64,000 nucleotides of DNA from positions 1,018,001 through 1,082,000 of the forward strand of contig OX359199.1 of the NCBI GenBank assembly GCA_947172415.1, in the 5' to 3' direction. The notes beneath the pieces were generated by a model. The model was not told where the DNA came from. It ran no database searches and worked only from the letters and a program-made list of their open reading frames with translations. Positions 1 through 11,300 of this stretch are shown here, piece by piece; the first letter of the stretch is position 1; each line of letters starts with the position of its first letter. The position numbers and the translations under genes were made by a program. This stretch comes from Chondrosia reniformis (taxonomy: Eukaryota; Porifera; Demospongiae; Chondrillida; Chondrillidae).

Positions 1-1477
1 TTTGAACAGTGCATTAAAGTTAGGTGCCATTTCTTCAGCTGGATTGATGCAGTCTGTTTCATTCTCCTGGGTAAACAAGTACAGCAATGTCAACTGGAAC
101 TTGATAATTACCCGTCTACTATGATTGTATGTACGTGTATGCATGATGAAATAGTTACACAGAAATAAATTTAGCAAACATTACATTTGATTACAAGAAT
201 ACCAACCAAATCATCAAATGGACCCAGTGGCACGGTGGAGCTGACAATGTTACTGTCAGAAGAGGGAAGATGAGGAAGATATTCATTTGGATCGTCAACT
301 GGTCTCACCACTGCAGTACAGGCCATTTCACCTAAACATACAGGTACATAATACAGGTTGATTCAAAATCATACTTCTAAGAAAAAGTACGTATGTACGT
401 ACGTACATTACCAACTACACATGCATACATATGTAGTTATTTTACTTTAAGAACTTTAACCACGACATCTCATGCTAAGTACCTACTACTTTTAGGTACC
501 TCAGTTAGTGTGTACATACATATGCAATATAAGTTAGATATCTTATATATGTACGTATATAAGTGTGTACATAAATACCGTATGTTTGAATAGTGAATAA
601 TCATTGGACGTTATACTACACTAAACCACCCAAGTAACCAAAGTCTTAACTTATCTTTGGTCATTTGGCTGGTTGCGAGTGATAACTTGGCTTAATGCAA
701 TTAGCACTACATATTATGTACATACACATGTATGCCTTAAAATGTAAAGAATAAAAATACGTATACTTCAACTCTTACCTTCTCTTCCTCCCTCCTCCTC
801 AGCATCCACAAACTAAGCATTTTAGAGAGAAAAGATCACTGTCACTTCAAAAATAACAAAAAGACATTACATTAAACAAACTAGGTAGTTTAGAAGTATA
901 TAAGCATGCAGACTAATGAAGTTTATGTTCTGTCATCTTTGGAACTACCTGATTCATCTGGTCAGGAGGCTCTTTGTGATCTTGGAAAGCTTTGCTTAGC
1001 TTGAAAACCTCATCACGAATCTTAGTTGCTTGCTGTTCGCATTCCACATCTGGCTGCACATGTACTGTTGATGCTAGAAGTGGACAACATTACACCCAGT
1101 AAACATTGACTCATTACTGACCTATTCTCTGTCAGTTAGCCATCAACATAATTTATCATAATTATTAAAGTGACTATCAGTATACACAAAACTGACCAGT
1201 CAGCTGCAGGTTTAGTCACAAAAAAGATGGGTGAGGGTGTCTACAATAAATTATGATGGGAATAAAAGGGATTGTCTGAGATTATACATTTTTTTTAATC
1301 ATTCGTCATTACAATACTTATTAAAGAACCTGAAACTACCTGCACATGTTACTTACAGTCTGCCTGTTGAAGCTTTCTTTCTTCACCAACACCATCTCTC
1401 CTCTGCTCAATGGGATCTCCAGGAGATGATTCTTCTTCTGATGAAGATGAGTCTTTTTTCTTACTTAATGGTGCCAT
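1..1477 (-). CDS. Unidentified spliced gene, 5' part, runs off left edge
   Basis: I do not recognise this protein. Five exons can be read on the minus strand: 1357-1477 (start codon 1475-1477), 949-1073, 779-812, 207-331 and 1-66, the last open to the window edge. Every intron has a GT donor and AG acceptor, and phases agree across all joins (1, 0, 1, 0), giving 157 residues so far. The N-terminus is acidic and serine-rich (MAPLSKKKDSSSSEEESSPG), followed by a charged helical stretch and a region rich in Asp, Pro and Ser. No signal peptide or membrane segment is visible. An acceptor-like AG just upstream of the start (exon edge about 1483) and a donor-like site near 2013 suggest a non-coding first exon, placing the promoter near 2.05 kb. 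The reading frame is well supported; the function is unknown. Confidence 0.6.
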
Positions 1478-1619
1478 TACAAACTAAAAAAGACATAAAT
1501 CAATTGATAAGGAACCTTAATTAATAATAAAAGTGGAAGCCATTTTCAACTTCAATAAAGAAAGAAGTGGTTAGACCCATAAGTCTTATCAGGCCCAGTT
1601 AGAAGATTTACCAGGAGTT

Positions 1620-1738
1620 AATACAGTAAGTTGGCTCTATATCACACAGAGTACACAGGGTACATAGTGTATTATTAAGACCTAAATCCCGACAGGGCAC
1701 CTTTTAAGATCTGGGATATAGAGCCAACATACTGTATT
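1620..1738. repeat. Foldback (MITE-like) element in 5' intron
   Basis: Arms at 1620-1643 and 1715-1738 are inverted copies of about 24 bp with one mismatch, separated by about 71 bp. Such a short foldback without coding capacity is typical of a MITE. No clear target-site duplication was identified. Confidence 0.6.
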
Positions 1739-2093
1739 CACGCAGGGCACTTTAAACTATAATTAAAAGCTATTAACAGTGACAGGCGATAAATTGATAC
1801 TGTTTAGAGTGCAAACAATTAACAATCCTTTAGATTTTAATGAAAATTTCGTCACTATATTTGACGGTAAAACGGTTAAACTTTGCCGGCTTACGGATAA
1901 AGCCACTAAGGGCTTATAAGTTCCGTATATGTAAACAAGCTATTATCTCTAAATATAGTCCAAATTATGAGACTGACAGAAGATAATTAAACACAAAGAT
2001 TACAAACTTACCTTTACGAAGTTAGACCATAGGTTACGCAAGTACAGATAGTCTATGGTTAGACTATCACGTGTTCGTTACTGTTGCGTCAAA

Positions 2094-2144
2094 ATGGCAT
2101 CGTATGTCTTTAATAATATCCTCCATTACAACTTTGCATGGAAT
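2094..2144 (+). CDS. Possible first exon of a divergent gene
   Basis: An ATG in good context at 2094 opens 17 codons ending at a consensus donor (GTAAGA at 2145). It faces away from the minus-strand gene that begins near 2.0 kb, so it could be the other half of a bidirectional promoter. I could not find a convincing downstream exon, so this is only a candidate. Confidence 0.2.
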
Positions 2145-3328
2145 GTAAGAAGGCGGGCGCTCCGCACAGTGCCCAATCACCTCATATCCTCTGTGCACTC
2201 CCATTATACATTTATAGGTCCGTCCCTGCTTACTGTTGCCTTAGTGATTTTCTAGTCGTTCATTTGTTAATTCAATTGAAGAAAGTCAACCACGTAGTAC
2301 GGTACGTACTATGAACTGCAATCTCTTAGCCTCGGAGGAAGTTCCTAAGTCTGCAGAACTAGCTGCGATTCGATTTGCGAATTGCAAATTCTTTTAATTT
2401 TCGACTGTAATTCTACTATAGTGGTTTACACGGGGTTGCTGATCCAGTTTGTGTCCATTCCAAAATCTTCATTTCACTCCAATCTTCGTAGTCTGTCGGT
2501 CTGTCGGTCTTTGATCTATGAATTATGATACTAATCGACGAAAATAGTTGACTTCTTTATACGCAAACTGAGGATGTTTTAACGAACGGTTGGTCCTTTA
2601 ATAGACGAATCCAAGACGATCGGCTAGTTCCATCCTATTATTGTCGTTGCTATGCCGTTACTGTATAGGCCTTCGCAACTCCGGATATCCACACTGCTGG
2701 TGAGCATTCCACAAATTTGTGGGAGTGCTTCGATACACTGGTCCAGCATGTAATAATTTATATTCTGGACTTGAAATAAATTGCAACTAACAGATTGAAA
2801 ATCGAACAAGGGAAGGGCGTCGAGGATGATTTCTATGGTAACGTCACTCTGGCAACGCATCAGCTGTGTGTCTCAGCTGTACTGGTGACCAGGTGCTCTA
2901 CTCTGCTCTCAAGAAATTCGATCATGTGCTCGAGATGCTCCGAGCGCCACACTATCACGTGTCAGCTGCAGGCATGCACAATTTTGTAGAGTAATCCATC
3001 GACCCATATCTCAAAAACTATATCATTTCCATAGCTTATTATGTATATTTCTACTATTAATCTAAACACAACTAATGTTAATACACTCGACATCATGCAT
3101 GTGGAATCATGCATTCTGTCCACATTTTCAATGATTTCCTTTCACCAGCTTATACTTAAAATGAAACAAATAAAGACACATTCAAACTAACCTTATTGTT
3201 TAACAGTACAAATGTTCATGCAACTGTTATCACACACAAGTCAGCCATAGGACTACAAAGACACACAACAAATGCCTACAAGTTGCAATTGCTTAGAAAA
3301 CAGTCCCTTATATAGGTATGTATTCAGG
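2145..3328. other. Stretch without a resolved gene
   Basis: No complete gene can be supported. On the minus strand two overlapping coding-like patches occur: one at 2624-2860 (78 codons, ending in a stop) and one at about 2870-2960 that reads like a short amphipathic coiled coil (EHLEHMIEFLESRVEHL). They may be exons of an unidentified gene, but I could not join them consistently. Confidence 0.3.
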
Positions 3329-4748
3329 TCATTCTTTGCCTTGCCAATCAGGAGGTTTAAGCTTAGGCCTTGCAATGGAGTTTTGCTCTTTCACATCCAA
3401 CCCATGATCAGCTGCAATGGAATTAATGAAATAATTAGACATTGCCCCACGACAGAACAGCAAAAAGGACCAACCAGGCTTCCTTTGGGGCTCTGGTGTC
3501 TTGTTAAAAGCCGGCTGCTGAGCAAAAGGAGGTTTTTCCTCAGGCAACATAGTACCAACAGACTTGCTTTGAGACATGTTCATTAACCTCCCATTAATAT
3601 CCTTAAGAAGAGGTGTACATTGGGCCAATAATTCAGTAGAGGGCTGCAATAAAGTAAAAATACCTCTCAGAGTAGTTCAAAAGTAGGCACTCATATGTCT
3701 ATGTAGCTAGCCTTGTCTGTTGTTTCCTCCTCGTTTTCATTATGGTCAGCTGGAGGTATCTTTTGTTCTACCTTCCTCTGTCTGTGCCCGGGGGTGTCCT
3801 TATCAGGGAGACCTACATCCCTGGAGGGTCGCTTAGGGAGTAGTCCAACAACCATGGCTTGGGGCAAATAGGGACTTGTCTACAAGTAGCAGATTAAGTA
3901 AGTTTCACTGCAAAGAGACTTCAAGTACCGTATATCCAGGAATTGAATGGGAGAGTAAAAGATTACAAATTACCAGTATAAGTAAACATTGTGGTTAAAA
4001 GAATGCGAGATAAAGCCTATGTGTACAGTCAAAACTCCCAATTCCCATTCTTTTGACACACGCATTCAATTCCCGATATACAGTATCTTAAAAGTTTCTT
4101 AGGATACCCACCTCTTCAGTGCATTCAAACACAATAGATTCCTCCTCAACCTTTAGAAGATTAAATAAACAGTTAAAGTGTGTAAACACTATTTTTATCC
4201 CATGACTATGGCTAGCCTACAAGTGTATTCTAAGATCTCTATTAACTTGCATGCATTAGGTACTGTAGAGATAAAACTGTGCATCTATTAATAGATGTAT
4301 GGTTAACATACACAATTAATCTAAGTAATGAAACCACAAACTGTTTTGATAAAACATTTTGCACAACTAATTAGAAAAGGTATAAAAGTGGCAGTGATTA
4401 CATCTCCCTATTAAACCAATACTAAGTAATTGTACACCAGCGATTCTGTTATACCAAACCGGCCAACTCAGTGTATACATATCTTAAGAGTAGCATGTTG
4501 CAAAACTTACAGATAGAGGAACTTTGTCTTCTTCTTTATTCCACATAAGTTCATTTGCCAGTTGAGTAGGCACATATTTGAATGTACTATCATGGTCACC
4601 TGGTCTTACGAGGTCATCTGCAGAGAAAATGAATTATTAGACAATTAATCTAAACAAAAAAGGTATGTAGCATAGAACAATTACATAATAACATTTAGCA
4701 TTTAGAATTAATTAGTTTTGCAGCTACTTACATATTTATCATAGTCAC

Positions 4749-4815
<67 letters not shown>

Positions 4816-6397
4816 TACATAGTCAGAACCAGAAGACAGATTTTGTGACATGTCCTTCGAGATAGTATATAGGCATGTACATATGTGTAAACATGTAACT
4901 GAATATAGCTTACACTTGAAAGAGTTGTTATCGCATGCGTAAGAGGGCTGTATAAGAAGATTTTAATATCAATGCAACAGTATCACTATTACTACATACA
5001 TATATTACCATCACCTTTACACTACCTCCTACTTCATGTTCCTCCAGGAACGTCACCCAATCTGTAGCTAATATCAAACACAAAATGGGTTGCCAGTAAT
5101 TTGCACTTACAATACATCATTAATATACAGTCCAGAGAATACAAGATTTTATATACAAACCATCAAATTGGTTCAGTTTGTCTATATACAGGTCATTTTC
5201 ACTTTGTGATAGCTTAGGAGAGCTAACAGGTTCTTTATCATATTGAAGTCCTCTGTTTATGTCATGTATAAAATTGGCCACTACAAAAGAAAGTACTATA
5301 CCATCAATCTCAGAATGGCCAACAAAACTACTCCAATTCAAAAGAGTCCAAACGTGAACTAAAAACTAGACAAACTAAGCCGCAAATCAGATAACATCCC
5401 TTGGCTAGTGCAGTTCCAGATTCTGAAACATGAATACACCTAGCCACACAGAGATCTTCAAAGTGATTCGCGACAACTATATAGTACTTACACACATGTA
5501 CATACGTACGTAGCGCTTACTGCTCAGTGGTCGACAATCACTTTCAACTTACATTTCCCACAAAAGGGAACACAATGAATCACTTGTACAATCTTGATCA
5601 AGAGCAGTTGCCCTAAAACAGTGAGAATTGAAGAGCTTAGACACACACGGAGAGAAGAATTAGAGCTTAAAACCTTAATCAACTAGAGAAAGAATTAAAT
5701 AAATAGAATAAGTGTTTCAGATACACAATTAGGAAGCAATCCTATTTCACTTACCACTCACAGCTAATCATGTACAATGTTACAAGACATCTTGTAGAGC
5801 TTTGGAAGGATACGTGTACTTCAATTTCTTTATACTTGTTTCTAGGACTAGGAAACTGTTTCATCTCATCAGATTCACTGATAAGAAGTTTCTTCATTAG
5901 ATATTCTGTAAATATCTTAGGTTAGGCTTTAGCTAGCTATAGGAATTTACACTTACTGGGTGACTTAAAACAGTACATACACAAAGCAACTGAGAACACA
6001 CTTTGATCGCAGTCTCCATTCATTCGTTTATAGGGAAACCACAAGTGAGTTTGTCACTACTACCCGCACCCGATCTCTCGTCCAAATACCCCCTTCAGGG
6101 GTTCACCAGAGGTCAAATACGTGACTCTAGAAACTACCGATGGATTGGATGACGAGAGGTGATCGTGTGTTCAAATGAGAGGAGATGGCTGATAGACTGA
6201 AGGTTACACAGGCATAACTGGGCTGCATATTAGTATAGTAGAAAAGAACTATGAAACGTAAAATGACTGGCTTTCTTGAACACGTGTTACCTACAACAAT
6301 TCACAATCCCTAACGCAACGCTTGACTCCTTCCCTCGGTAAGACCGACGTTCCATAGAATCTGCTCTTCCACCTAGTTGGCGTACTGGAGGAGACAT
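3329..6397 (-). CDS. Unidentified 12-exon gene, about 405 aa
   Basis: I do not recognise this protein. The start is ATG 6395-6397. Exons in transcript order are 6295-6397, 6138-6222, 6070-6126, 5957-6000, 5762-5905, 5553-5612, 5161-5280, 5026-5061, 4511-4617, 4112-4150, 3772-3879 and 3329-3643 (stop). All junction phases agree, and the stop follows a Lys/Pro-rich tail (KLKPPDWQGKE). The middle region contains acidic helical segments, and the C-terminal third is basic and proline-rich. No signal peptide is visible; one hydrophobic patch (LLLIKIVQVIHCV) is too short and too charged around it to call a membrane helix. The acceptor of the exon starting at 6000 is weak, and the donor at 5761 has a competing GT 5 bases further on, so the N-terminal third is less certain. 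The 36-nt exon 5026-5061 is phase-symmetric and could be skipped. Two CRE-like TGACGT sites lie just upstream (6427-6450). Confidence 0.55.
3926..4085. repeat. Foldback (MITE-like) element in an intron
   Basis: The left end (about 3926-3951) and right end (about 4061-4085) are inverted copies sharing a TAC(C/T)GTATATC tip followed by a GGAATTGAATG block. The element is about 160 bp, has no open frame and sits in an intron of the 12-exon gene. Confidence 0.55.
4746..4812. repeat. (CA)n microsatellite
   Basis: A nearly perfect CA dinucleotide run of over 60 bp lies in an intron of the 12-exon minus-strand gene. Confidence 0.95.
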
Positions 6398-7560
6398 TTT
6401 ACCAATTCGTCACTGCGATTATTTCTGACGTATCTTCCTTATGACGTCCAACAAAAATGGAAGAAGAATGGTCTGGCTGAATGACAAAGTTGCAGGGGTT
6501 GGTGATAGATTATTGGAAGCATAATAGCCATTATTTATATCTATCTACAAATCTTTGGTGTGGTGTACATGTGAGGTGCATAATTGTAGTCAAACTGTAT
6601 ATATTATATTTAAAAGATTACCTTAGTATATTGTAACTTGCACTGTATATATCAACTAGGCCAAGGAAAAATCAATAACCTGCATCCTAAGCCTAGTACT
6701 CCACAAGAGTAATATATATATATATACTTATCAAAGTATTAATATAATATGTGGGATAATTCTAAGTGTGTATATAAAACAAGCACTGTAGTACTTTCCT
6801 CTAATCTATATTAGTGCAACTTTCACAACACAAATACCACAAATTGTAAAATATACACAAAGAAGGCCTAACCAAGACATATAAAAGCCTTTTCTCTTAC
6901 TTTACAGTTACATATACCTATCTATAGCTTTCACTTTTCTCTTATTGTACAATATCTATAATACAGATTTAGCACAATAAATTTAACAATTTAGAGTTAT
7001 ATTATAGACACCCCTTGGTCCCAAAGCACCCGGATCATCAAGGTTCTACTGGATACATAAAGAAGGCAATGCTAACCAAGACATATAAAATTCACTAGAA
7101 GCCTATACATAATGCTCTTTCCTTGTCATCATCAGACAAATTCAGTGTGTCAGCAGAGTATTCAGAGAAAAGAGCTAAAGCAAGTTATGAATCAGTACAT
7201 TGTGCTGTATATCAAACCTCATCAAGTAGTCTGCCTTCAATTTTCAGTTCCCATTCTGGAGAGGCAACATAGACAGTTTATTACTTCTCTTCTTTGTTTT
7301 ATCCTAGTATTATGTGAATTACAAATTTAAAGAAGAATTGACAGGTTGAATTATGACAGATGCCAATATTAATTGCGATTAATGCCACAACTGTTTAATA
7401 GTTATTATTTAGATAGGTTGCACGAATAATAGTGATTTCTAAGAATTAAGCCTACTTCATATTTTTGGATAAGGCTCCTTGGCTCTCCTTCTATGGCAGG
7501 GATATCTTCTTTTGGATAAATTTGACCTCTCTCCTGCGGCTGGTCTACGTACCTCCTCTT
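6398..7560. other. Intergenic, AT-rich
   Basis: Apart from paired TGACGT sites near 6427-6450, which probably belong to the promoter of the minus-strand gene starting at 6397, I see no exon, RNA gene or long repeat. Confidence 0.5.
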
Positions 7561-7564
7561 GCTT

Positions 7565-7916
7565 AACCCTTCAAACTGGCCCACCTCCTCAGGCTCTTCA
7601 AACTGGCCCACCTCCTCACTGTCCCACCTCCTCACTGTCCCACCTCCTCACTGGCCCACCTCCTCACTGGCCCACCTCCTCACTGTCCCACCTCCTCAGG
7701 CCTTTCAAACTGGCCCACCTCCTCACTGTCCCACCTCCTCACTGTCCCACCTCCTCACTGTCCCACCTCCTCAGGCCTTTCAAACTGGCCCACCTCCTCA
7801 CTGTCCCACCTCCTCACTGTCCCACCTCCTCAGGCCTTTCAAACTGGCCCACCTCCTCAGGCCCTTCAAACTGGCCCACCTCCTCAGGCCTTTCAAACTG
7901 GCCCACCTCCTCATTT
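7565..7916. repeat. Minisatellite, C/T-rich on + strand
   Basis: Two interleaved unit types alternate: a 16-bp unit (ACTGTCCCACCTCCTC) and a 27-bp unit that adds AGGCCTTTCAAACTGG before the same CCCACCTCCTC core. About 18 units are present. Several long frames are open through it on both strands only because the unit lacks stops; I do not regard them as genes. Confidence 0.9.
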
Positions 7917-8258
7917 TAACTCTTTCAAACTACCCTGCCCCCAAAGCCTTATGTCATAACAAACAAATATGCAAGTCAGGTAGCTAGCTAGCTAGCTGTA
8001 AGCACGTTCTTATCCTGCTGAATGAGCACATCAGAGCATGGTAGCACACTCTAAAAGAGAGTTGGCCAAAATTATCAATTCCAAAATTCATTTCAAGTTA
8101 GGAGGGTCCTTCTGTTAAGAGGTTGGATGATTTAAAGAATTGCTTGGAACCTATATTACACGTGTACTTCTTTGTTTAAAATATATTTTTTCAAACTATA
8201 ATCAAACAAAGTAGTGAAATATGTAGCTGGATTTTCCCTTCTTCCTTTTTTTGATGTG

Positions 8259-8285
8259 TGACGTCATATCCGAATGTTATAAAAG
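8259..8285 (+). promoter_or_regulatory. CRE-like site and TATA box of the receptor kinase
   Basis: A palindromic TGACGTCA (8259-8266) is followed by TATAAAAG (8278-8285), 55 bp before the start codon at 8340. Position and sequence fit a focused core promoter with transcription starting near 8310. Confidence 0.7.
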
Positions 8286-8339
8286 GACTCCTGTGTAGTA
8301 CGTACTCAAAGTCACAGTGAGTATACAAGATCTGTAATC

Positions 8340-11300
8340 ATGATGAAGAGCTATCATTTTGTAGCTCTCCTACTGTGTGCTTTAAGCAGCAAATTGGCAA
8401 AGTGCGCGGATAACAACCGAATAGAACTAAGTGAGTTAGCTTTGGATGCAGGCTGTGAACAGCTCGCTGCTCGACACCCGTCCCTTTGTACTTTCCCGTC
8501 TGAGCTACTACCCCTATATACTATACAACATATAGAAAGATTGATTAATCTAAGATATTGGATAAAATCACCCGCGTGCTATAGAGAGATAGCGGTCATC
8601 ATGCATTAGCTACTTATGGGACCCCTGGTAGACCAGCTATGCTGAAGTGGTATATCCTGTTGAAAATTAAAATTATTAAGTATCTATCTATCTACCTCTT
8701 TTATTTACCTACCTCAGGTACAGACTTGATATACTACAACTTTACGACTTGTGTTAAATCCGGCCACCTGGGGCCTTCCTTACAGGAATGTAAAGACCAT
8801 TACCAACAGATCGGCTCCCCGATCCCTGATCGGCTCTTTTCGCCAGCTAATCCCTTACCCGGCGTGCAGTACTTTACAGTTCCTCGTTCAGGTCGATACA
8901 TCCTCACCATATCAGGAGGTCGCGGGGGTAAGGGTGTCTGTACGCACTGGCCCGGAATCAGCCCTGTAGTTCAGAGTGTCTTGGAAATTCAGAAGGAGAC
9001 GAAACTGGAAGTCGTAGCCGGTCACCACGGAGTAGATGCCTGCGCGAATAACAGAAAAGAGATCGAGCTCTGCGATTGGAGTATAACAAGCATCGCTGAT
9101 GCCGTGAACTGTTCGACAAGGTGGATGGCTGTTGCTTCAGAGCAGCAGAGCGGACAAGCGCTGCTGTACGACGGAGGTGGTGGAGCAGGTGGAGCCAGTG
9201 TAGTGAGATATGAGGGTACAAACGATGCCGATGATATTCTGATCATGATTGGTGGTGGAGGAGGAGAGAGTGCTATTTTCCCAAGTATAACATTATCTCA
9301 AAACAAAACAAGAGCCACTCAAAAGAACGCTAAATCTGATAATTCTTTTACAGTTGCCTCTGGAACAAGGCCAGTCAGTGCTGGTGAGTTGTCCATCATT
9401 CTTTGTAGTGGTACATTTTATTGCCTACATGAGACTATATGGACACGTCTATGTACTCTTGTTTCGTATTCCTCAAGGTTCTCTAACTGCCGGTCGTGGA
9501 GGCGGAGTTACAGTTACCTATGGTCCTGGTGCTGCCTTAAACATTGATGGTAAACCCTTTGGACTGATTACTAACTCCTTTGCTCAAGGAGGCGAAGACT
9601 GTTATCCACAAGATGATAATGATCCTTACTTTCCTAATACCTATGGGGGATTCGGAGGAGGAGGGGGTGGGTGTGGCAATGGTGGAGGGGGTGGGGGCTA
9701 TGGTGGAGGAAATGTACCCATTGCCATAAATAATCAATATGGCATGGGAGGGTATTCCAAGCGTCCGGATGGTAGCGAGGTCATTGGCGAGAATCATGGT
9801 GATGGTTTTGTGAGTTTTAGACTTGAACACTGTGGCTGTGCTGGTAACTGTTCGATTGACTATGAGAGATCAGTGTTCTGGTGTACCTGTCCGGTAGAGA
9901 CTACTCCAGCACTTGATGGACTGGACTGTTACATAGGTAAGTTCAAGACCTTCTTGTCCAACTCTGTAACCCGACTAAATGTCAGTTTTTGTTGTGCATC
10001 AAAGCATATTTAATTTTTACTACTCTGTACCTTGCAGAAAAAGAAGTGAATTTTACAAAAAGCACTTCAAAAAGTCAATTGATAGAAGCAAGGAATTTTG
10101 GACAAATTCGACTGATTCCTCTTAAGCTGGTGCATCAGACATCTTTGTTGTTACTGGGTCTTAGAGCATCTGTCACTCTATCAGGAAGGCGTACTGATTC
10201 CTTTAAGTGTGGTGTACTGATTGTGAATATTAATAGTAAGATCACTGGAGTGTTACAGTTGACACAGTAAGTGTATTGATTATTATGCCAAGGTTCAACT
10301 TGAATATTTTGGTTAAAGAAGAGTTTCTGTTTATGCTTGAGAGGTGCTATCTTGTTCTGTAATGTCCCTAACTTTGTAACAATGTTTTTGTATGTAACTA
10401 TTACAGTGACATTTGGATAAGTTACAGTTTTAAAGTTATTGCTAAATATGGATAGCTTTGTGGTTCATTGTATGTATGTACTATTAGATTTTCAAATGCA
10501 TGGCTTGAATATACGTATATACAGTTTAGACCTTAGAGAATAAGTGGTTCCTAGATAGAGATATACGTTTAACAGATTTACAGCATGCGTACATATATAT
10601 GGTGTACATAAATCAATAGTAATTGAAGCCATTTTTTATACTGCCCCTACTATATACAGAATTTGTACTTGGATAAGGAGCTGATTGTTTGAGCTAATTA
10701 GTTTGTAAATAGAGTAGATCTACCATGCACTCTTATAGCTGTCCATTCTATGATGTTACAGTCATATGTATAATGACATAGGTGAAGGTTTTAAAGAGGA
10801 AGTAATAATATCCTTTGTATACATGTTCCACTAGTAGAGATGAAAGACTTCATTGTTACAAACAGAGTATGAATGGTTGAATTGTTAGTAGTTTTGTCTC
10901 TCAACAGTCATGCTGCAGTAATACTGTGGCTATAGTATTACCTGTTGTCTGTGCAAGTGAATAGTAGGCTGTTGTCAGAACCATTGTCCTTGTCTCACTG
11001 TGACTGTTCTCTTCAGACATACATCTGTCTCTTTTAATTACAGAGTCAAATAAACTAAACACATACGTAGTTATTCAAGTGTGCATGAGAACATCTACCG
11101 TATTTTTTATATAGCTATGAAATTTCAAGCAATAGAGCCTGTGTATATGGATGAATAATCTAACACACCATTTTTCTTACATGCTGCAACTTCTATAGGC
11201 CAATTCTTGGTCTATATAGCCTATGAAACTATAAGATACAAACATATAAGTATTGCTTAATTATGCTGAAATTATGTATATATGTTCTTCAAAGTACAAA

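Noticed and set aside
7565-7916. CRISPR array
   Set aside because: Units are contiguous with no unique spacers, which is the structure of a minisatellite; the same applies to the arrays at 16744 and 55143.
7479-7987. Long open frames of about 140 codons on the plus strand
   Set aside because: They run through the 16/27-bp minisatellite, are open in more than one frame because the unit has no stops, and have no start context or homology.
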